Below, piece after piece: positions 1 to 5,911 of a stretch of 5,911 nucleotides of DNA. A program made the position numbers and the translations under genes. The notes under the pieces were generated by a model. That model was not told the DNA's origin. It ran no database searches and saw only the letters and a list, made by a program, of their open reading frames with translations. This DNA comes from Actinomycetes bacterium (lineage in GTDB: Bacteria > Actinomycetota > Acidimicrobiia > Acidimicrobiales > Acidimicrobiaceae), in the NCBI GenBank assembly GCA_021833085.1, contig JAKBGL010000031.1, positions 4,437 through 10,347 of the forward strand, given 5' to 3'. Within the stretch, counting starts at the first letter, position 1; every line of letters starts with the position of its first letter.

Positions 1-1774
1 AAGCTTCAAGTGGTCGCGTAGGAGTGTTGAGCCAGATGTCGCATCCATGGTAGAGAACCTTGGCTAAAGACATGTCGTAGTCGGGAACGAAGACGAACCT
101 GGCGCGGGCTGGTGACTGGAAGGCAAAGTCAAAGACTTTTCTTACGATCTCCTTGCCTGGTTCGTCTTTGGGGTGAGCCTTACCAGCGAATATGAACTGT
201 ACAGGTCGGTCGGCAGATAGACATAGCTCAAGGAGTCGTTCTGTCTGTGAAAGCAGTAGGTCGGCTCGTTTGTAGGGAGCGAATCTTCGTGCAAATCCGA
301 CGGTTAGGACTCGTGGATCTAAGACCCCGTCACACCATCCGAGGTTCACCTCCTCCCAACCGGAAGCTATGAGAGCATTTTTAAGTCTTCTTCGAATCTC
401 CGGCACCATCTTGGCCCTAAGTCCCTCTTTGGCTTGCCAAACAATCTCGTCTGGAACTTCGCTAAAGGCGCTCCACTCTTCTTGAGACGCGTTGGCCCAG
501 TTGGGGTGAACGGTGTGGGAGTAAATGTCGGAGAACTCATGCGCTGTCCATGTGGAAGGATGGACACCGTTGGTGATGTGTCCAATGGGCACCTGAGCGT
601 GTTCAAGGGCAGGCCATACTCCAGAAAAAAGCTCTCTTGAGACCTCCCCGTGCAGTTTCGATACCCCATTCACCGAGGAAGCAAGTCGCATGCCCATTAC
701 GGCCATATTGAACGGTGCATCTATAGGTTCTCCATCGAAGTGGCCTAGGGCTAAGACCTCGCTCATATCAACGTTGCACTCATTAGCCATGTAAAGAAGG
801 TACTTGTGCATAAGATCGATTGGGAAGAGGTCGATTCCCGCTGGAACGGGAGTGTGAGTTGTAAATATGTTGGATGCCCTTACAATCTCGATAGCCTCTT
901 CGAAGTCAAAACCTTCTAGTACGAGTTCTCTGAGTCGTTCGAGTCCCAAAAATCCGGCGTGTCCTTCATTGGAGTGGTAGATCTCTACCGGCTCACCTAA
1001 GGCTCTTAGGGCTCTAACGCCTCCAACCCCAAGTATGATCTCTTGCCGAAGACGATGTTCAATGTCACCTCCGTATAAGCGATCGGTAATGGAACGAAGG
1101 TGCGGAGGGTTGTGTTCGTGGTCTGAGTCTAGGAGATAAAGACTGACCCGTCCTACGCTGGCTCGCCATATCTTGACGATGACGTCCTCTTCTCCTAAGC
1201 GCAGATCTACCTCGTTGATAGGCTGAGGGGCCACTAGGCCTACCTCTAAAGGATTTAGATTCGGGTATCGTTCAAACTGGTTTCCCCTGGGGGTGACGCC
1301 TTGGCGGAAGTATCCAGATCGATAGAAAAGACCAACCCCTACGATTGGTACCCCCAAGGCTGAAGAAGACTTTAGGTGATCTCCTGCAAGTACGCCGAGT
1401 CCACCTGAGTACTGTGGAAGGGCAGATGAGATCCCAAACTCCGGTGAGAAGTATGCTATTTTGGAGACCGCAGACTTTCGTTGTTGAAACCAAGACTCCG
1501 ACTTTGAGTAGGAGTTGAGATCGCTGCTGACCTTTTTTAAGAACTCGGTAAAACGAGAGTCGTTGGATAACTCCTCTAGTCTCTCGCTGGATACCTGTTC
1601 TAAAAGGTGGAAGGCGTTGTGGTCGGTCTCCTCCCAAATCTTTGGGTCGACCCATCGAAACAAGTCTTGGCTCGGTCGATCCCACGACCAGCGTAGATTG
1701 CTTGCCACATCTACAAGTGGGGCTATGTTCTTTGGCATTGAACGTTCAACTCTAAAGCTATGTAGTGGTTTCAC
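1..1774 (-). CDS. glgP: Alpha-glucan (glycogen/maltodextrin) phosphorylase, GT35, C-terminus cut by window edge
   Basis: GT35 phosphorylases cleave alpha-1,4-glucan with phosphate in the cytoplasm, releasing glucose 1-phosphate. The minus strand is open for 591 codons to the window edge. Motifs in order are NLRWSWD (26-32), YSGGLGVLAGDHLK (122-135), YHSNEGHAGFLGLER (266-280), FTTHTPVPAGIDLFP (304-318), NGVSKLHGEVSREL (369-382), ITNGVHPSTW (400-409), GFARRFAPYKRADLL (493-507), FAGKAHPKDEPGKE (529-542) and WLNTPTRPLEA (581-591). These are typical of the roughly 850-residue mycobacterial/Thermus-type enzymes rather than E. coli MalP. About 30% is missing, starting just before the expected SGTSGMK segment with the pyridoxal-phosphate lysine, so that residue cannot be checked. 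The start is GTG at 1774-1772: an in-frame TGA lies two codons upstream (1780-1778), and the first residues, VKPLHSFRV, resemble the family N-terminus. ATG at 1738-1736 would lose that stretch. No Shine-Dalgarno sequence precedes the GTG. The gene diverges from glgE. Family assignment is secure; substrate preference (glycogen or maltodextrin) is not. Confidence 0.96.
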   Translation of the reverse strand, partial: MKPLHSFRVERSMPKNIAPLVDVASNLRWSWDRPSQDLFRWVDPKIWEETDHNAFHLLEQVSSERLEELSNDSRFTEFLKKVSSDLNSYSKSESWFQQRKSAVSKIAYFSPEFGISSALPQYSGGLGVLAGDHLKSSSALGVPIVGVGLFYRSGYFRQGVTPRGNQFERYPNLNPLEVGLVAPQPINEVDLRLGEEDVIVKIWRASVGRVSLYLLDSDHEHNPPHLRSITDRLYGGDIEHRLRQEIILGVGGVRALRALGEPVEIYHSNEGHAGFLGLERLRELVLEGFDFEEAIEIVRASNIFTTHTPVPAGIDLFPIDLMHKYLLYMANECNVDMSEVLALGHFDGEPIDAPFNMAVMGMRLASSVNGVSKLHGEVSRELFSGVWPALEHAQVPIGHITNGVHPSTWTAHEFSDIYSHTVHPNWANASQEEWSAFSEVPDEIVWQAKEGLRAKMVPEIRRRLKNALIASGWEEVNLGWCDGVLDPRVLTVGFARRFAPYKRADLLLSQTERLLELCLSADRPVQFIFAGKAHPKDEPGKEIVRKVFDFAFQSPARARFVFVPDYDMSLAKVLYHGCDIWLNTPTRPLEA

Positions 1775-1781
1775 ATATCAC

Positions 1782-1787
1782 AGGTTA
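1782..1787 (-). promoter_or_regulatory. Candidate -10 element of a leaderless glgP promoter
   Basis: On the minus strand the hexamer reads TAACCT, which fits the actinobacterial TANNNT -10 pattern. Seven bases (1781-1775) separate it from the GTG at 1774, so transcription would begin at or next to the start codon. The absence of any purine-rich Shine-Dalgarno sequence before that GTG agrees with a leaderless message, which is common in actinobacteria. No good -35 element stands at the usual spacing; the nearest TTG-like match sits too close. The assignment rests on spacing and a loose consensus. Confidence 0.4.
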
Positions 1788-1790
1788 TTT

Positions 1791-1808
1791 GCTTGCAACC
1801 CTTCAAGC
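1791..1808. repeat. Inverted repeat GCTTG-N8-CAAGC, possible operator
   Basis: GCTTG at 1791-1795 and CAAGC at 1804-1808 are perfect reverse complements separated by eight bases. The left arm also overlaps the palindrome TTGCAA (1793-1798). The repeat lies just upstream of the candidate glgP -10, where a regulator could block or contact RNA polymerase, and about 60 bases before glgE. The size and symmetry suit a dimeric regulator. A five-base arm can occur by chance, so a role as operator is inference. Confidence 0.35.
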
Positions 1809-1815
1809 GGACCTG

Positions 1816-1847
1816 TTGGGACAATACTCTATGTAACTAGGTATTCT
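1816..1847 (+). promoter_or_regulatory. Weak candidate promoter for the glgE operon
   Basis: TTGGGA (1816-1821) resembles a -35 element, and TATTCT (1842-1847) fits TANNNT with four of six matches to TATAAT. The spacing is 20 bases from TTGGGA, or 18 if GGGACA (1818-1823) is taken as the -35. Transcription would begin around 1854, leaving a leader of only about a dozen bases that includes the Shine-Dalgarno sequence. TACTCT (1825-1830) and TTTAAT (1850-1855) are competing -10 candidates, so the exact site is uncertain. Confidence 0.25.
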
Positions 1848-1856
1848 CATTTAATC

Positions 1857-1861
1857 GGAGG
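1857..1861 (+). promoter_or_regulatory. Shine-Dalgarno sequence fixing the glgE TTG start
   Basis: GGAGG stands five bases before TTG at 1867-1869. An in-frame TAA at 1852-1854 rules out any longer protein, and no in-frame ATG or GTG occurs in the first dozens of codons after the TTG. The site therefore decides in favour of the TTG start. Confidence 0.85.
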
Positions 1862-1866
1862 TCGAT

Positions 1867-3882
1867 TTGGCGGTAGATAAGGTAAGTCTGGACCTTAGAG
1901 CACCTGTTATAAACGCTGGCTCGCCGGCAAAGGCTACGATCTTTCAACCCCTCGAAGTTACATGCGACGCACTCTCTCTTCCTTCAAATCCGCTTCGAGT
2001 TGTGCTCATATATGAAGAAGCGGGATCTATAGTGCAAGTTCCATTCTCTGAGCTTGGAAACGATGCCTTTACCGTAACGTTTACCCCTACAGTTCTAGGG
2101 GAACGCAAACTTCGAGTACTTGGCTGGGAGGACTTGTTTAGAAAAAGCGTCAAAGCTCTCGAAAAACGCGTAGACGCCAGGGTTGCTGAGCTTATTGACT
2201 TTGAAGACGTTGTATCTGAGGCAGTTCTTCGATGTAAGGGTCTTGGAAAGATCAGTCCTTCTACGAAACTCTACAAAGAGGTCTTCCCGACCCTCAAGGA
2301 GCTCTTGAAAAAGGTAGCAGGTGGCCCTTTGAATGCAGTCGTGGAGGTTCTTGACTCTTTGGTTTTAAAGGGTCGTGAGATTGAGGTTGTAGAGGATGAC
2401 GCGCGTGAGCTATTGAGACTCCTATCCGACGATGACCTCTCCGAGGTCTGTAGCGTGCCATTGCGCAAGGATGATGTCAGTGAGCTTATCTTTGAGGTCT
2501 TCGTCGAAAGAGAGAGATCAACATTTGGATGTTGGTACGAGCTTTTCCCGAGATCCCTTGGTGGATTTACTGGAGTTGTTGATGTGCTCCCTCGCCTTAG
2601 AGATCTTGGTGTTGATGTCCTTTACCTACCTCCTGTCCACCCAATCGGAGTGACGGGTCGGAAAGGCAAAAACAACTCGTTGATTGCGGGGGAGCAAGAC
2701 GTTGGCAGCCCGTGGGCGATTGGATCACACCTTGGAGGGCATGATAGCATCGACCCTACTTTGGGTGGATTTGAAGAGTTCGCTGAGATGCTGACGACTG
2801 CTGCGGACCTTGGAGTTGAGGTAGCGTTAGATCTAGCTCTTCAATGTTCATTGGATCATCCGTGGGTTGTCGAACATCCCGAGTGGTTCGTACATCGCTC
2901 TGACGGCTCGATAGCCTTTGCAGAGAATCCGCCAAAACGTTATGAAGACATAGTTCCTATTAACTTCTTTCCATCTAGTGAAAGCGATAGAGTAGCGCTG
3001 TGGAATGAGATCCATAGGGTTGTGAAGTTCTGGATCGAAAAGGGAGTGCGCATATTTCGCGTGGACAATCCTCATACGAAACCTATGTCTTTTTGGGAGT
3101 GGTTGATATCAACTATACGAAAAGAATATCTAGATGTCGTATTTTTGGCTGAAGCCTTTACAAGACCTAAAATCATGTACAAGTTGGCTGAGGTTGGATT
3201 CTCTCAAAGTTATACATACTTCACTTGGCGAAATAGCCCTTCGGAGATCTCAAGTTACGTAAGCGAACTTTACAGCAACGAGGTGAAGACCTACTTCCGC
3301 CCTAACTTCTGGCCAAACACCCCGGACATACTATCAGGAGTCCTCAGATGGGGGCTTCGATCTGATTTTGAACTCAGACTTCTTCTTGCGTCTACGCTTT
3401 CTCCAAGCTACGGAATCTACTCGGGGTACGAGTTCTTGGAGAATGAACCGTTCTCGTTGGAGTCTGAGGAGTACCAGAACTCAGAAAAGTATGAGATTAA
3501 GATACGTGACTACAAAGTTGGCGGTGTGTTAGACGACCTAATCTCAACGGTCAACAACTTCAGGAGATCCCATCTGGCGATGCAGCGTATGGCTAACGTT
3601 GTATTCTTGCCGATAGACGGTGAGAGCCTCCTTGCTTTCCTAAGGTTTGCTCCTGAGCGCGACGACTATGTTCTTGTGGTCTGTAACTTCAATACAAAAG
3701 GCATTAGTGAGGGAGCGCTCTATCTGCCTGACGTCTTACCTGGAGGTAAAGCGTTTGAAGAGGCTCAAGGTTACGACTCTCTTACGGGCGAGCACTATAC
3801 GTTTCGCAAAGGTCATAACTTCATTAGGCTCGACCCAGCTAAGACTCCAGGACACCTGGTATCTTTGACCTTTAGAGAATGA
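1867..3882 (+). CDS. glgE: Alpha-1,4-glucan:maltose-1-phosphate maltosyltransferase (GH13_3)
   Basis: GlgE transfers maltose from alpha-maltose 1-phosphate to the non-reducing end of an alpha-1,4-glucan, releasing phosphate, in the cytoplasm. The product has 671 residues, close to the roughly 675-700 of characterised actinobacterial enzymes. Residues 1-85 look like the beta-sandwich domain N, about 86-215 the helical domain S inserted before the barrel, and the GH13 barrel begins at GCWYELFPRS (221-230). Diagnostic motifs are LPPVHPIGVTGRKGKNN (254-270), VGSPWAIGS (279-287), GGHDSIDP (290-297), ALQCSLDHPW (324-333), ENPPKRY (353-359), FRVDNPHTKP (397-406), FLAEAFTRP (426-434), YTYFTWRN (449-456) and NTPDIL (484-489). 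By family knowledge D400 is the nucleophile, E429 the acid/base and D487 the third carboxylate; all are present, so the enzyme should be active. A C-terminal beta domain follows from about 575. The start is TTG at 1867. treS begins 14 bases after the stop, suggesting one transcript. A plain GH13 amylase is excluded by the RKGKNN, ENPPKRY and DNPHTKP signatures. Confidence 0.97.
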   Translation: MAVDKVSLDLRAPVINAGSPAKATIFQPLEVTCDALSLPSNPLRVVLIYEEAGSIVQVPFSELGNDAFTVTFTPTVLGERKLRVLGWEDLFRKSVKALEKRVDARVAELIDFEDVVSEAVLRCKGLGKISPSTKLYKEVFPTLKELLKKVAGGPLNAVVEVLDSLVLKGREIEVVEDDARELLRLLSDDDLSEVCSVPLRKDDVSELIFEVFVERERSTFGCWYELFPRSLGGFTGVVDVLPRLRDLGVDVLYLPPVHPIGVTGRKGKNNSLIAGEQDVGSPWAIGSHLGGHDSIDPTLGGFEEFAEMLTTAADLGVEVALDLALQCSLDHPWVVEHPEWFVHRSDGSIAFAENPPKRYEDIVPINFFPSSESDRVALWNEIHRVVKFWIEKGVRIFRVDNPHTKPMSFWEWLISTIRKEYLDVVFLAEAFTRPKIMYKLAEVGFSQSYTYFTWRNSPSEISSYVSELYSNEVKTYFRPNFWPNTPDILSGVLRWGLRSDFELRLLLASTLSPSYGIYSGYEFLENEPFSLESEEYQNSEKYEIKIRDYKVGGVLDDLISTVNNFRRSHLAMQRMANVVFLPIDGESLLAFLRFAPERDDYVLVVCNFNTKGISEGALYLPDVLPGGKAFEEAQGYDSLTGEHYTFRKGHNFIRLDPAKTPGHLVSLTFRE

Positions 3883-3885
3883 TTT

Positions 3886-3889
3886 GAGG
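3886..3889 (+). promoter_or_regulatory. Shine-Dalgarno sequence fixing the treS GTG start
   Basis: GAGG lies seven bases before GTG at 3897-3899, in the short gap after the glgE stop. An in-frame TGA at 3885-3887 excludes an earlier start, so this GTG is the first possible one, and no other start codon follows before the conserved FYEVLIRGF segment. Confidence 0.8.
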
Positions 3890-3896
3890 TGGTGAG

Positions 3897-5540
3897 GTGT
3901 CCCAAGATAGCCGAAATTGGTTTCAAGAAGCCATCTTTTATGAGGTTTTAATTAGAGGGTTTTATGACTCCAACGACGATGGAACCGGCGATATCAGAGG
4001 ACTGATTGACAAGCTTGACTACTTGGAGTGGCTTGGCGTAGATTGCATCTGGCTCCTTCCGTTCTATAAGTCTCCTTTGCGAGACGGTGGTTACGATATA
4101 GCGGATTTTCTTACCGTCTTGCCTGCCTATGGTGATGTAAGCGATTTGGAAACCTTAATTGGAAGGTCTCACCAGAAAAATATTAGAGTGATAGCTGACC
4201 TCGTGATGAACCACACCTCGGATCAACACCCATGGTTTTTGGAGTCCAAAAGAGATTGCGTTAACCCTAAGGCAGATTGGTACGTATGGTCAGACACAGA
4301 CGAGGACTATAAGGGAGCTCGTGTCATCTTTGTTGACTCTGAGGTGTCGAATTGGACATACGCTCAAGAGCGCCAACAGTTCTACTGGCATCGTTTCTTC
4401 AATCACCAACCTGACCTAAACTATGACAACCCAGAGGTTCAAGAGGAGATGGTGAGAGTCCTTGACTACTGGCTAGATAAAGGGCTTGATGGTTTTCGAT
4501 TAGACGCAGTACCTTACCTTTTTGAACGAGAAGGTACTAACTGTGAAAATCTGCAGGAGACGCACGACTATCTAAAACATATTCGTTCTCGCGTAGATAA
4601 GCGATACAAGGATAAGGTTCTCCTAGCAGAAGCAAACCAGTGGCCTAAAGACGTGGTGGATTACTTCGGAGACGGGGACGAGTGTCACATGTGCTTTAAT
4701 TTCCCAATCATGCCTCGCCTATTTATGTCCGTCAAGATGGAGTCAGCGCGTCCAATTACTGAGACGATCGAACAGACTCCTGAGATCCCGAAAGGTTGCC
4801 AGTGGGGGATCTTCCTTCGCAACCATGACGAGCTGACGTTGGAGATGGTAACCGAAGAGGAGCGGGACTTTATGTATCGGGCGTATGCAGCGGATCCTCT
4901 AATGCGTAGGAATGTTGGGATTGGACGACGCCTTGCTCCTCTAATCGATAACGATAGAAGAGTTGCGGAGTTGCTGCATGCACTTTTACTCTCTCTACCA
5001 GGCTCCCCAATCCTATACTACGGAGATGAGATTCTCATGGGTGACAACATCTACCTAGGCGATCGGGACTCTGTTCGAACCCCTATGCAGTGGACGCCCG
5101 ACCGAAATGCAGGATTCTCTAGAGCTGACTTTGCGAAACTTTATCTTCCTCCGAATATGGACCCCGTCTATGGGTACGAGGCACTGAACGTTGAGTCGCA
5201 GATGCGCAATCCGTCTTCATTTCTCAGATGGCTACGTCACCTCCTTTGGATTCGTCGTTCAGAGGGAGTCTTTGGTGTGGGTTCTCTGCAGGTTTTAAAC
5301 TCTGATAACTTAAGTTGTTTTGCTTTTGTGAGGTCCATCGAAGAGGAGGACAAACATGTTCTGTGCGTTAATAATCTATCGAAGTCAGCGCAACCACTGT
5401 CCTTGGACCTATCAAAATATATAGGTAAGGTGCCGTACGAACTTCTTGGTCGAGTTCCGTTTCCAATGGTAGAAGCGACTCGCTATACCTTTACACTTCC
5501 GCCTTATGGAGTATTCTGGTTCGATCTGGCGACAGAGTAG
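3897..5540 (+). CDS. treS: Trehalose synthase (maltose alpha-D-glucosyltransferase), GH13
   Basis: TreS interconverts maltose and trehalose by intramolecular transglucosylation; in this pathway it mainly feeds trehalose-derived maltose to maltokinase. The 547-residue product opens directly with NWFQEAIFYEVLIRGFYDS, so it lacks the disordered N-terminal extension that makes the mycobacterial enzymes about 600 residues long. TreS motifs include SPLRDGGYDIADF (59-71), DLVMNHTSDQHPWF (101-114), FYWHRFFNHQPDLNYDNP (162-179), GFRLDAVPYLFEREGTNCEN (199-218), LLAEANQWP (242-250), GDECHM (260-265), FLRNHDELTLEMV (306-318), YYGDEI (374-379) and GDRDSVRTPMQW (388-399). By GH13 homology D203 is the nucleophile, E245 the acid/base and D311 the third carboxylate, all intact. 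A small C-terminal beta domain runs from about 465 to the end. GREGTNCEN-like and NQWP signatures separate it from alpha-glucosidases and sucrose isomerases. It sits between glgE and the maltokinase-like gene and has no fused maltokinase domain. Two substitutions near the YYGDE loop are noted in the findings. Confidence 0.97.
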   Translation: MSQDSRNWFQEAIFYEVLIRGFYDSNDDGTGDIRGLIDKLDYLEWLGVDCIWLLPFYKSPLRDGGYDIADFLTVLPAYGDVSDLETLIGRSHQKNIRVIADLVMNHTSDQHPWFLESKRDCVNPKADWYVWSDTDEDYKGARVIFVDSEVSNWTYAQERQQFYWHRFFNHQPDLNYDNPEVQEEMVRVLDYWLDKGLDGFRLDAVPYLFEREGTNCENLQETHDYLKHIRSRVDKRYKDKVLLAEANQWPKDVVDYFGDGDECHMCFNFPIMPRLFMSVKMESARPITETIEQTPEIPKGCQWGIFLRNHDELTLEMVTEEERDFMYRAYAADPLMRRNVGIGRRLAPLIDNDRRVAELLHALLLSLPGSPILYYGDEILMGDNIYLGDRDSVRTPMQWTPDRNAGFSRADFAKLYLPPNMDPVYGYEALNVESQMRNPSSFLRWLRHLLWIRRSEGVFGVGSLQVLNSDNLSCFAFVRSIEEEDKHVLCVNNLSKSAQPLSLDLSKYIGKVPYELLGRVPFPMVEATRYTFTLPPYGVFWFDLATE

Positions 5541-5556
5541 GGATAACCTGCGATGT

Positions 5557-5563
5557 AAGGGGG
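5557..5563 (+). promoter_or_regulatory. Shine-Dalgarno sequence for the maltokinase-like gene
   Basis: AAGGGGG ends seven bases before ATG at 5571-5573. An in-frame GTG at 5565-5567 is also possible but would be only one base from this sequence, so ATG is preferred. Confidence 0.7.
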
Positions 5564-5570
5564 TGTGAGT

Positions 5571-5911
5571 ATGTACGAGGACGCAGAGACAGGCGCTGTC
5601 AACGAACTAATTTCTCTGGAAGAGTTCTTCGCGTTGTCTCATATGGCAACACCTCTTCGCGAGATAACCCTGTTCGTGCGGAGATCTCGTTGGTACCTTG
5701 GTAGTCAAAGTGTGCCTTTGGACTTCATGGTCTGTAGCCATTTAGACGGTGAGGGAGCCGATCTATCGGTCGTGTACGTGATAGTAAAAGGCGGTGACGG
5801 AGGGGTATGGAATCTTCCCATAGTTGTAACTTATGAGAGATCGGATGCCACCCCCATCGCCGAGGTACCAAGATCTGGAAGTAATCCATATTTCATATAC
5901 GATGCCACCAC
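5571..5911 (+). CDS. mak: Probable maltokinase, N-terminal cap region, cut by window edge
   Basis: Maltokinase (Mak, also called Pep2) uses ATP to phosphorylate maltose to alpha-maltose 1-phosphate, the GlgE donor. Only 113 codons are visible, open to the edge, against about 450 residues in mycobacterial Mak. The region corresponds to the N-terminal cap domain: RRSRWYLGSQSVPL resembles the family's RQRWFGGK segment, then comes a hydrophobic strand (SVVYVIVKGGDGGVWNLPIV) resembling the family's VEVxYxDGxxxxYxLPL pattern, and FIYDAT resembles the VVYDAL segment. The match is weaker than for the other genes, and the kinase-fold nucleotide and catalytic motifs lie beyond the window. Position supports the call strongly: treS-mak adjacency or fusion is usual in this pathway. 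The gap to treS is 30 bases with no hairpin, so it is probably the third gene of the operon. It could instead be another protein with the same cap, but a maltokinase is the simplest reading. Confidence 0.78.
   Translation, partial: MYEDAETGAVNELISLEEFFALSHMATPLREITLFVRRSRWYLGSQSVPLDFMVCSHLDGEGADLSVVYVIVKGGDGGVWNLPIVVTYERSDATPIAEVPRSGSNPYFIYDAT

Larger units (their letters stand above)
1775..1866. other. Divergent intergenic control region between glgP and glgE
   Basis: These 92 bases separate two divergent starts and must hold the promoters for both, unless either gene is transcribed from within the other. The stretch is visibly richer in A+T than the flanking coding DNA. It contains a TANNNT-type hexamer close to the glgP GTG, an inverted repeat in the middle and a Shine-Dalgarno sequence for glgE at its right end. 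No small ORF with a convincing ribosome binding site and no structured RNA leader is apparent. Confidence 0.85.

Noticed and set aside
1..6. The window begins exactly at AAGCTT, a HindIII site
   Set aside because: Here it is part of the glgP Leu-Glu-Ala codons. Another AAGCTT occurs inside treS, so it gives no biological information and at most hints at how the fragment was obtained.
367..669. Minus-strand reading frame of 100 codons, with a plus-strand frame at 434-640 over the same stretch
   Set aside because: Both lie in other frames of the well-conserved glgP coding sequence, which keeps its family motifs throughout this stretch.
1272..1685. Minus-strand reading frame of 137 codons
   Set aside because: It is a frame-shifted shadow of glgP; the true frame carries NLRWSWD and YSGGLGVLAGDHLK across this region.
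1759..1777. Inverted repeat TATGT-N9-ACATA overlapping the first codons of glgP
   Set aside because: It is short and A+T-rich, and lies mostly inside coding sequence; chance is the simplest explanation, although it would overlap the initiation region of a leaderless glgP message.
1515..1880. Plus-strand frame of 121 codons crossing the intergenic region into the start of glgE
   Set aside because: It is mainly antisense to conserved glgP codons, has no convincing ribosome binding site and shows no recognisable protein features.
1944..3868. Several 65-75 codon frames within glgE on both strands
   Set aside because: All are contained in the intact, motif-rich glgE gene and have no independent support.
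5541..5570. Possible terminator between treS and the maltokinase-like gene
   Set aside because: The 30 bases show no stem-loop or T-run, and they contain a Shine-Dalgarno sequence, so read-through is more likely.

Overview
The window holds four carbohydrate-metabolism genes of the GlgE (maltose-1-phosphate) alpha-glucan pathway and little else. One gene, glgP, reads leftward and runs off the left edge. Three genes, glgE, treS and a maltokinase-like gene, read rightward with short gaps, and the last runs off the right edge. All are assigned from conserved motifs read directly in the translations. No RNA gene, mobile element, CRISPR array or phage-like feature was seen.

Layout. Positions 1-1774 (minus) encode the N-terminal 591 residues of an alpha-glucan phosphorylase of the compact actinobacterial/Thermus type; the edge cuts it just before the expected pyridoxal-phosphate lysine. 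Positions 1775-1866 are a 92-base divergent intergenic region with a candidate leaderless promoter for glgP, an inverted repeat and a weak candidate promoter for glgE. Positions 1867-3882 (plus) encode GlgE, 3897-5540 (plus) encode trehalose synthase TreS, and 5571-5911 (plus) encode the start of a protein resembling the N-terminal cap of maltokinase (Mak/Pep2). Gaps of 14 and 30 bases, each with its own Shine-Dalgarno sequence, suggest one operon glgE-treS-mak.

How the genes work together, from known family functions: TreS interconverts trehalose and maltose, maltokinase uses ATP to make alpha-maltose 1-phosphate, and GlgE transfers the maltosyl unit onto the non-reducing end of an alpha-1,4-glucan. 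GlgP runs in the opposite direction, releasing glucose 1-phosphate from the glucan. A divergent glgP next to a glgE-led operon places synthesis and breakdown under one shared control region. The branching enzyme GlgB, common in such clusters, is not in the window and may lie outside it.

Organism. The pathway set, the gene order and the close match of the motifs to mycobacterial and streptomycete proteins point to an actinobacterium. Base composition looks close to 50% G+C by eye, and codons such as TTA, ATA and AGA are used freely, unlike high-GC Streptomyces or Mycobacterium. A moderate-GC lineage such as some Acidimicrobiia would fit, but this is inference. I see no previously undescribed system here; the points worth a second look concern start codons, the shared control region and a few substitutions in TreS.
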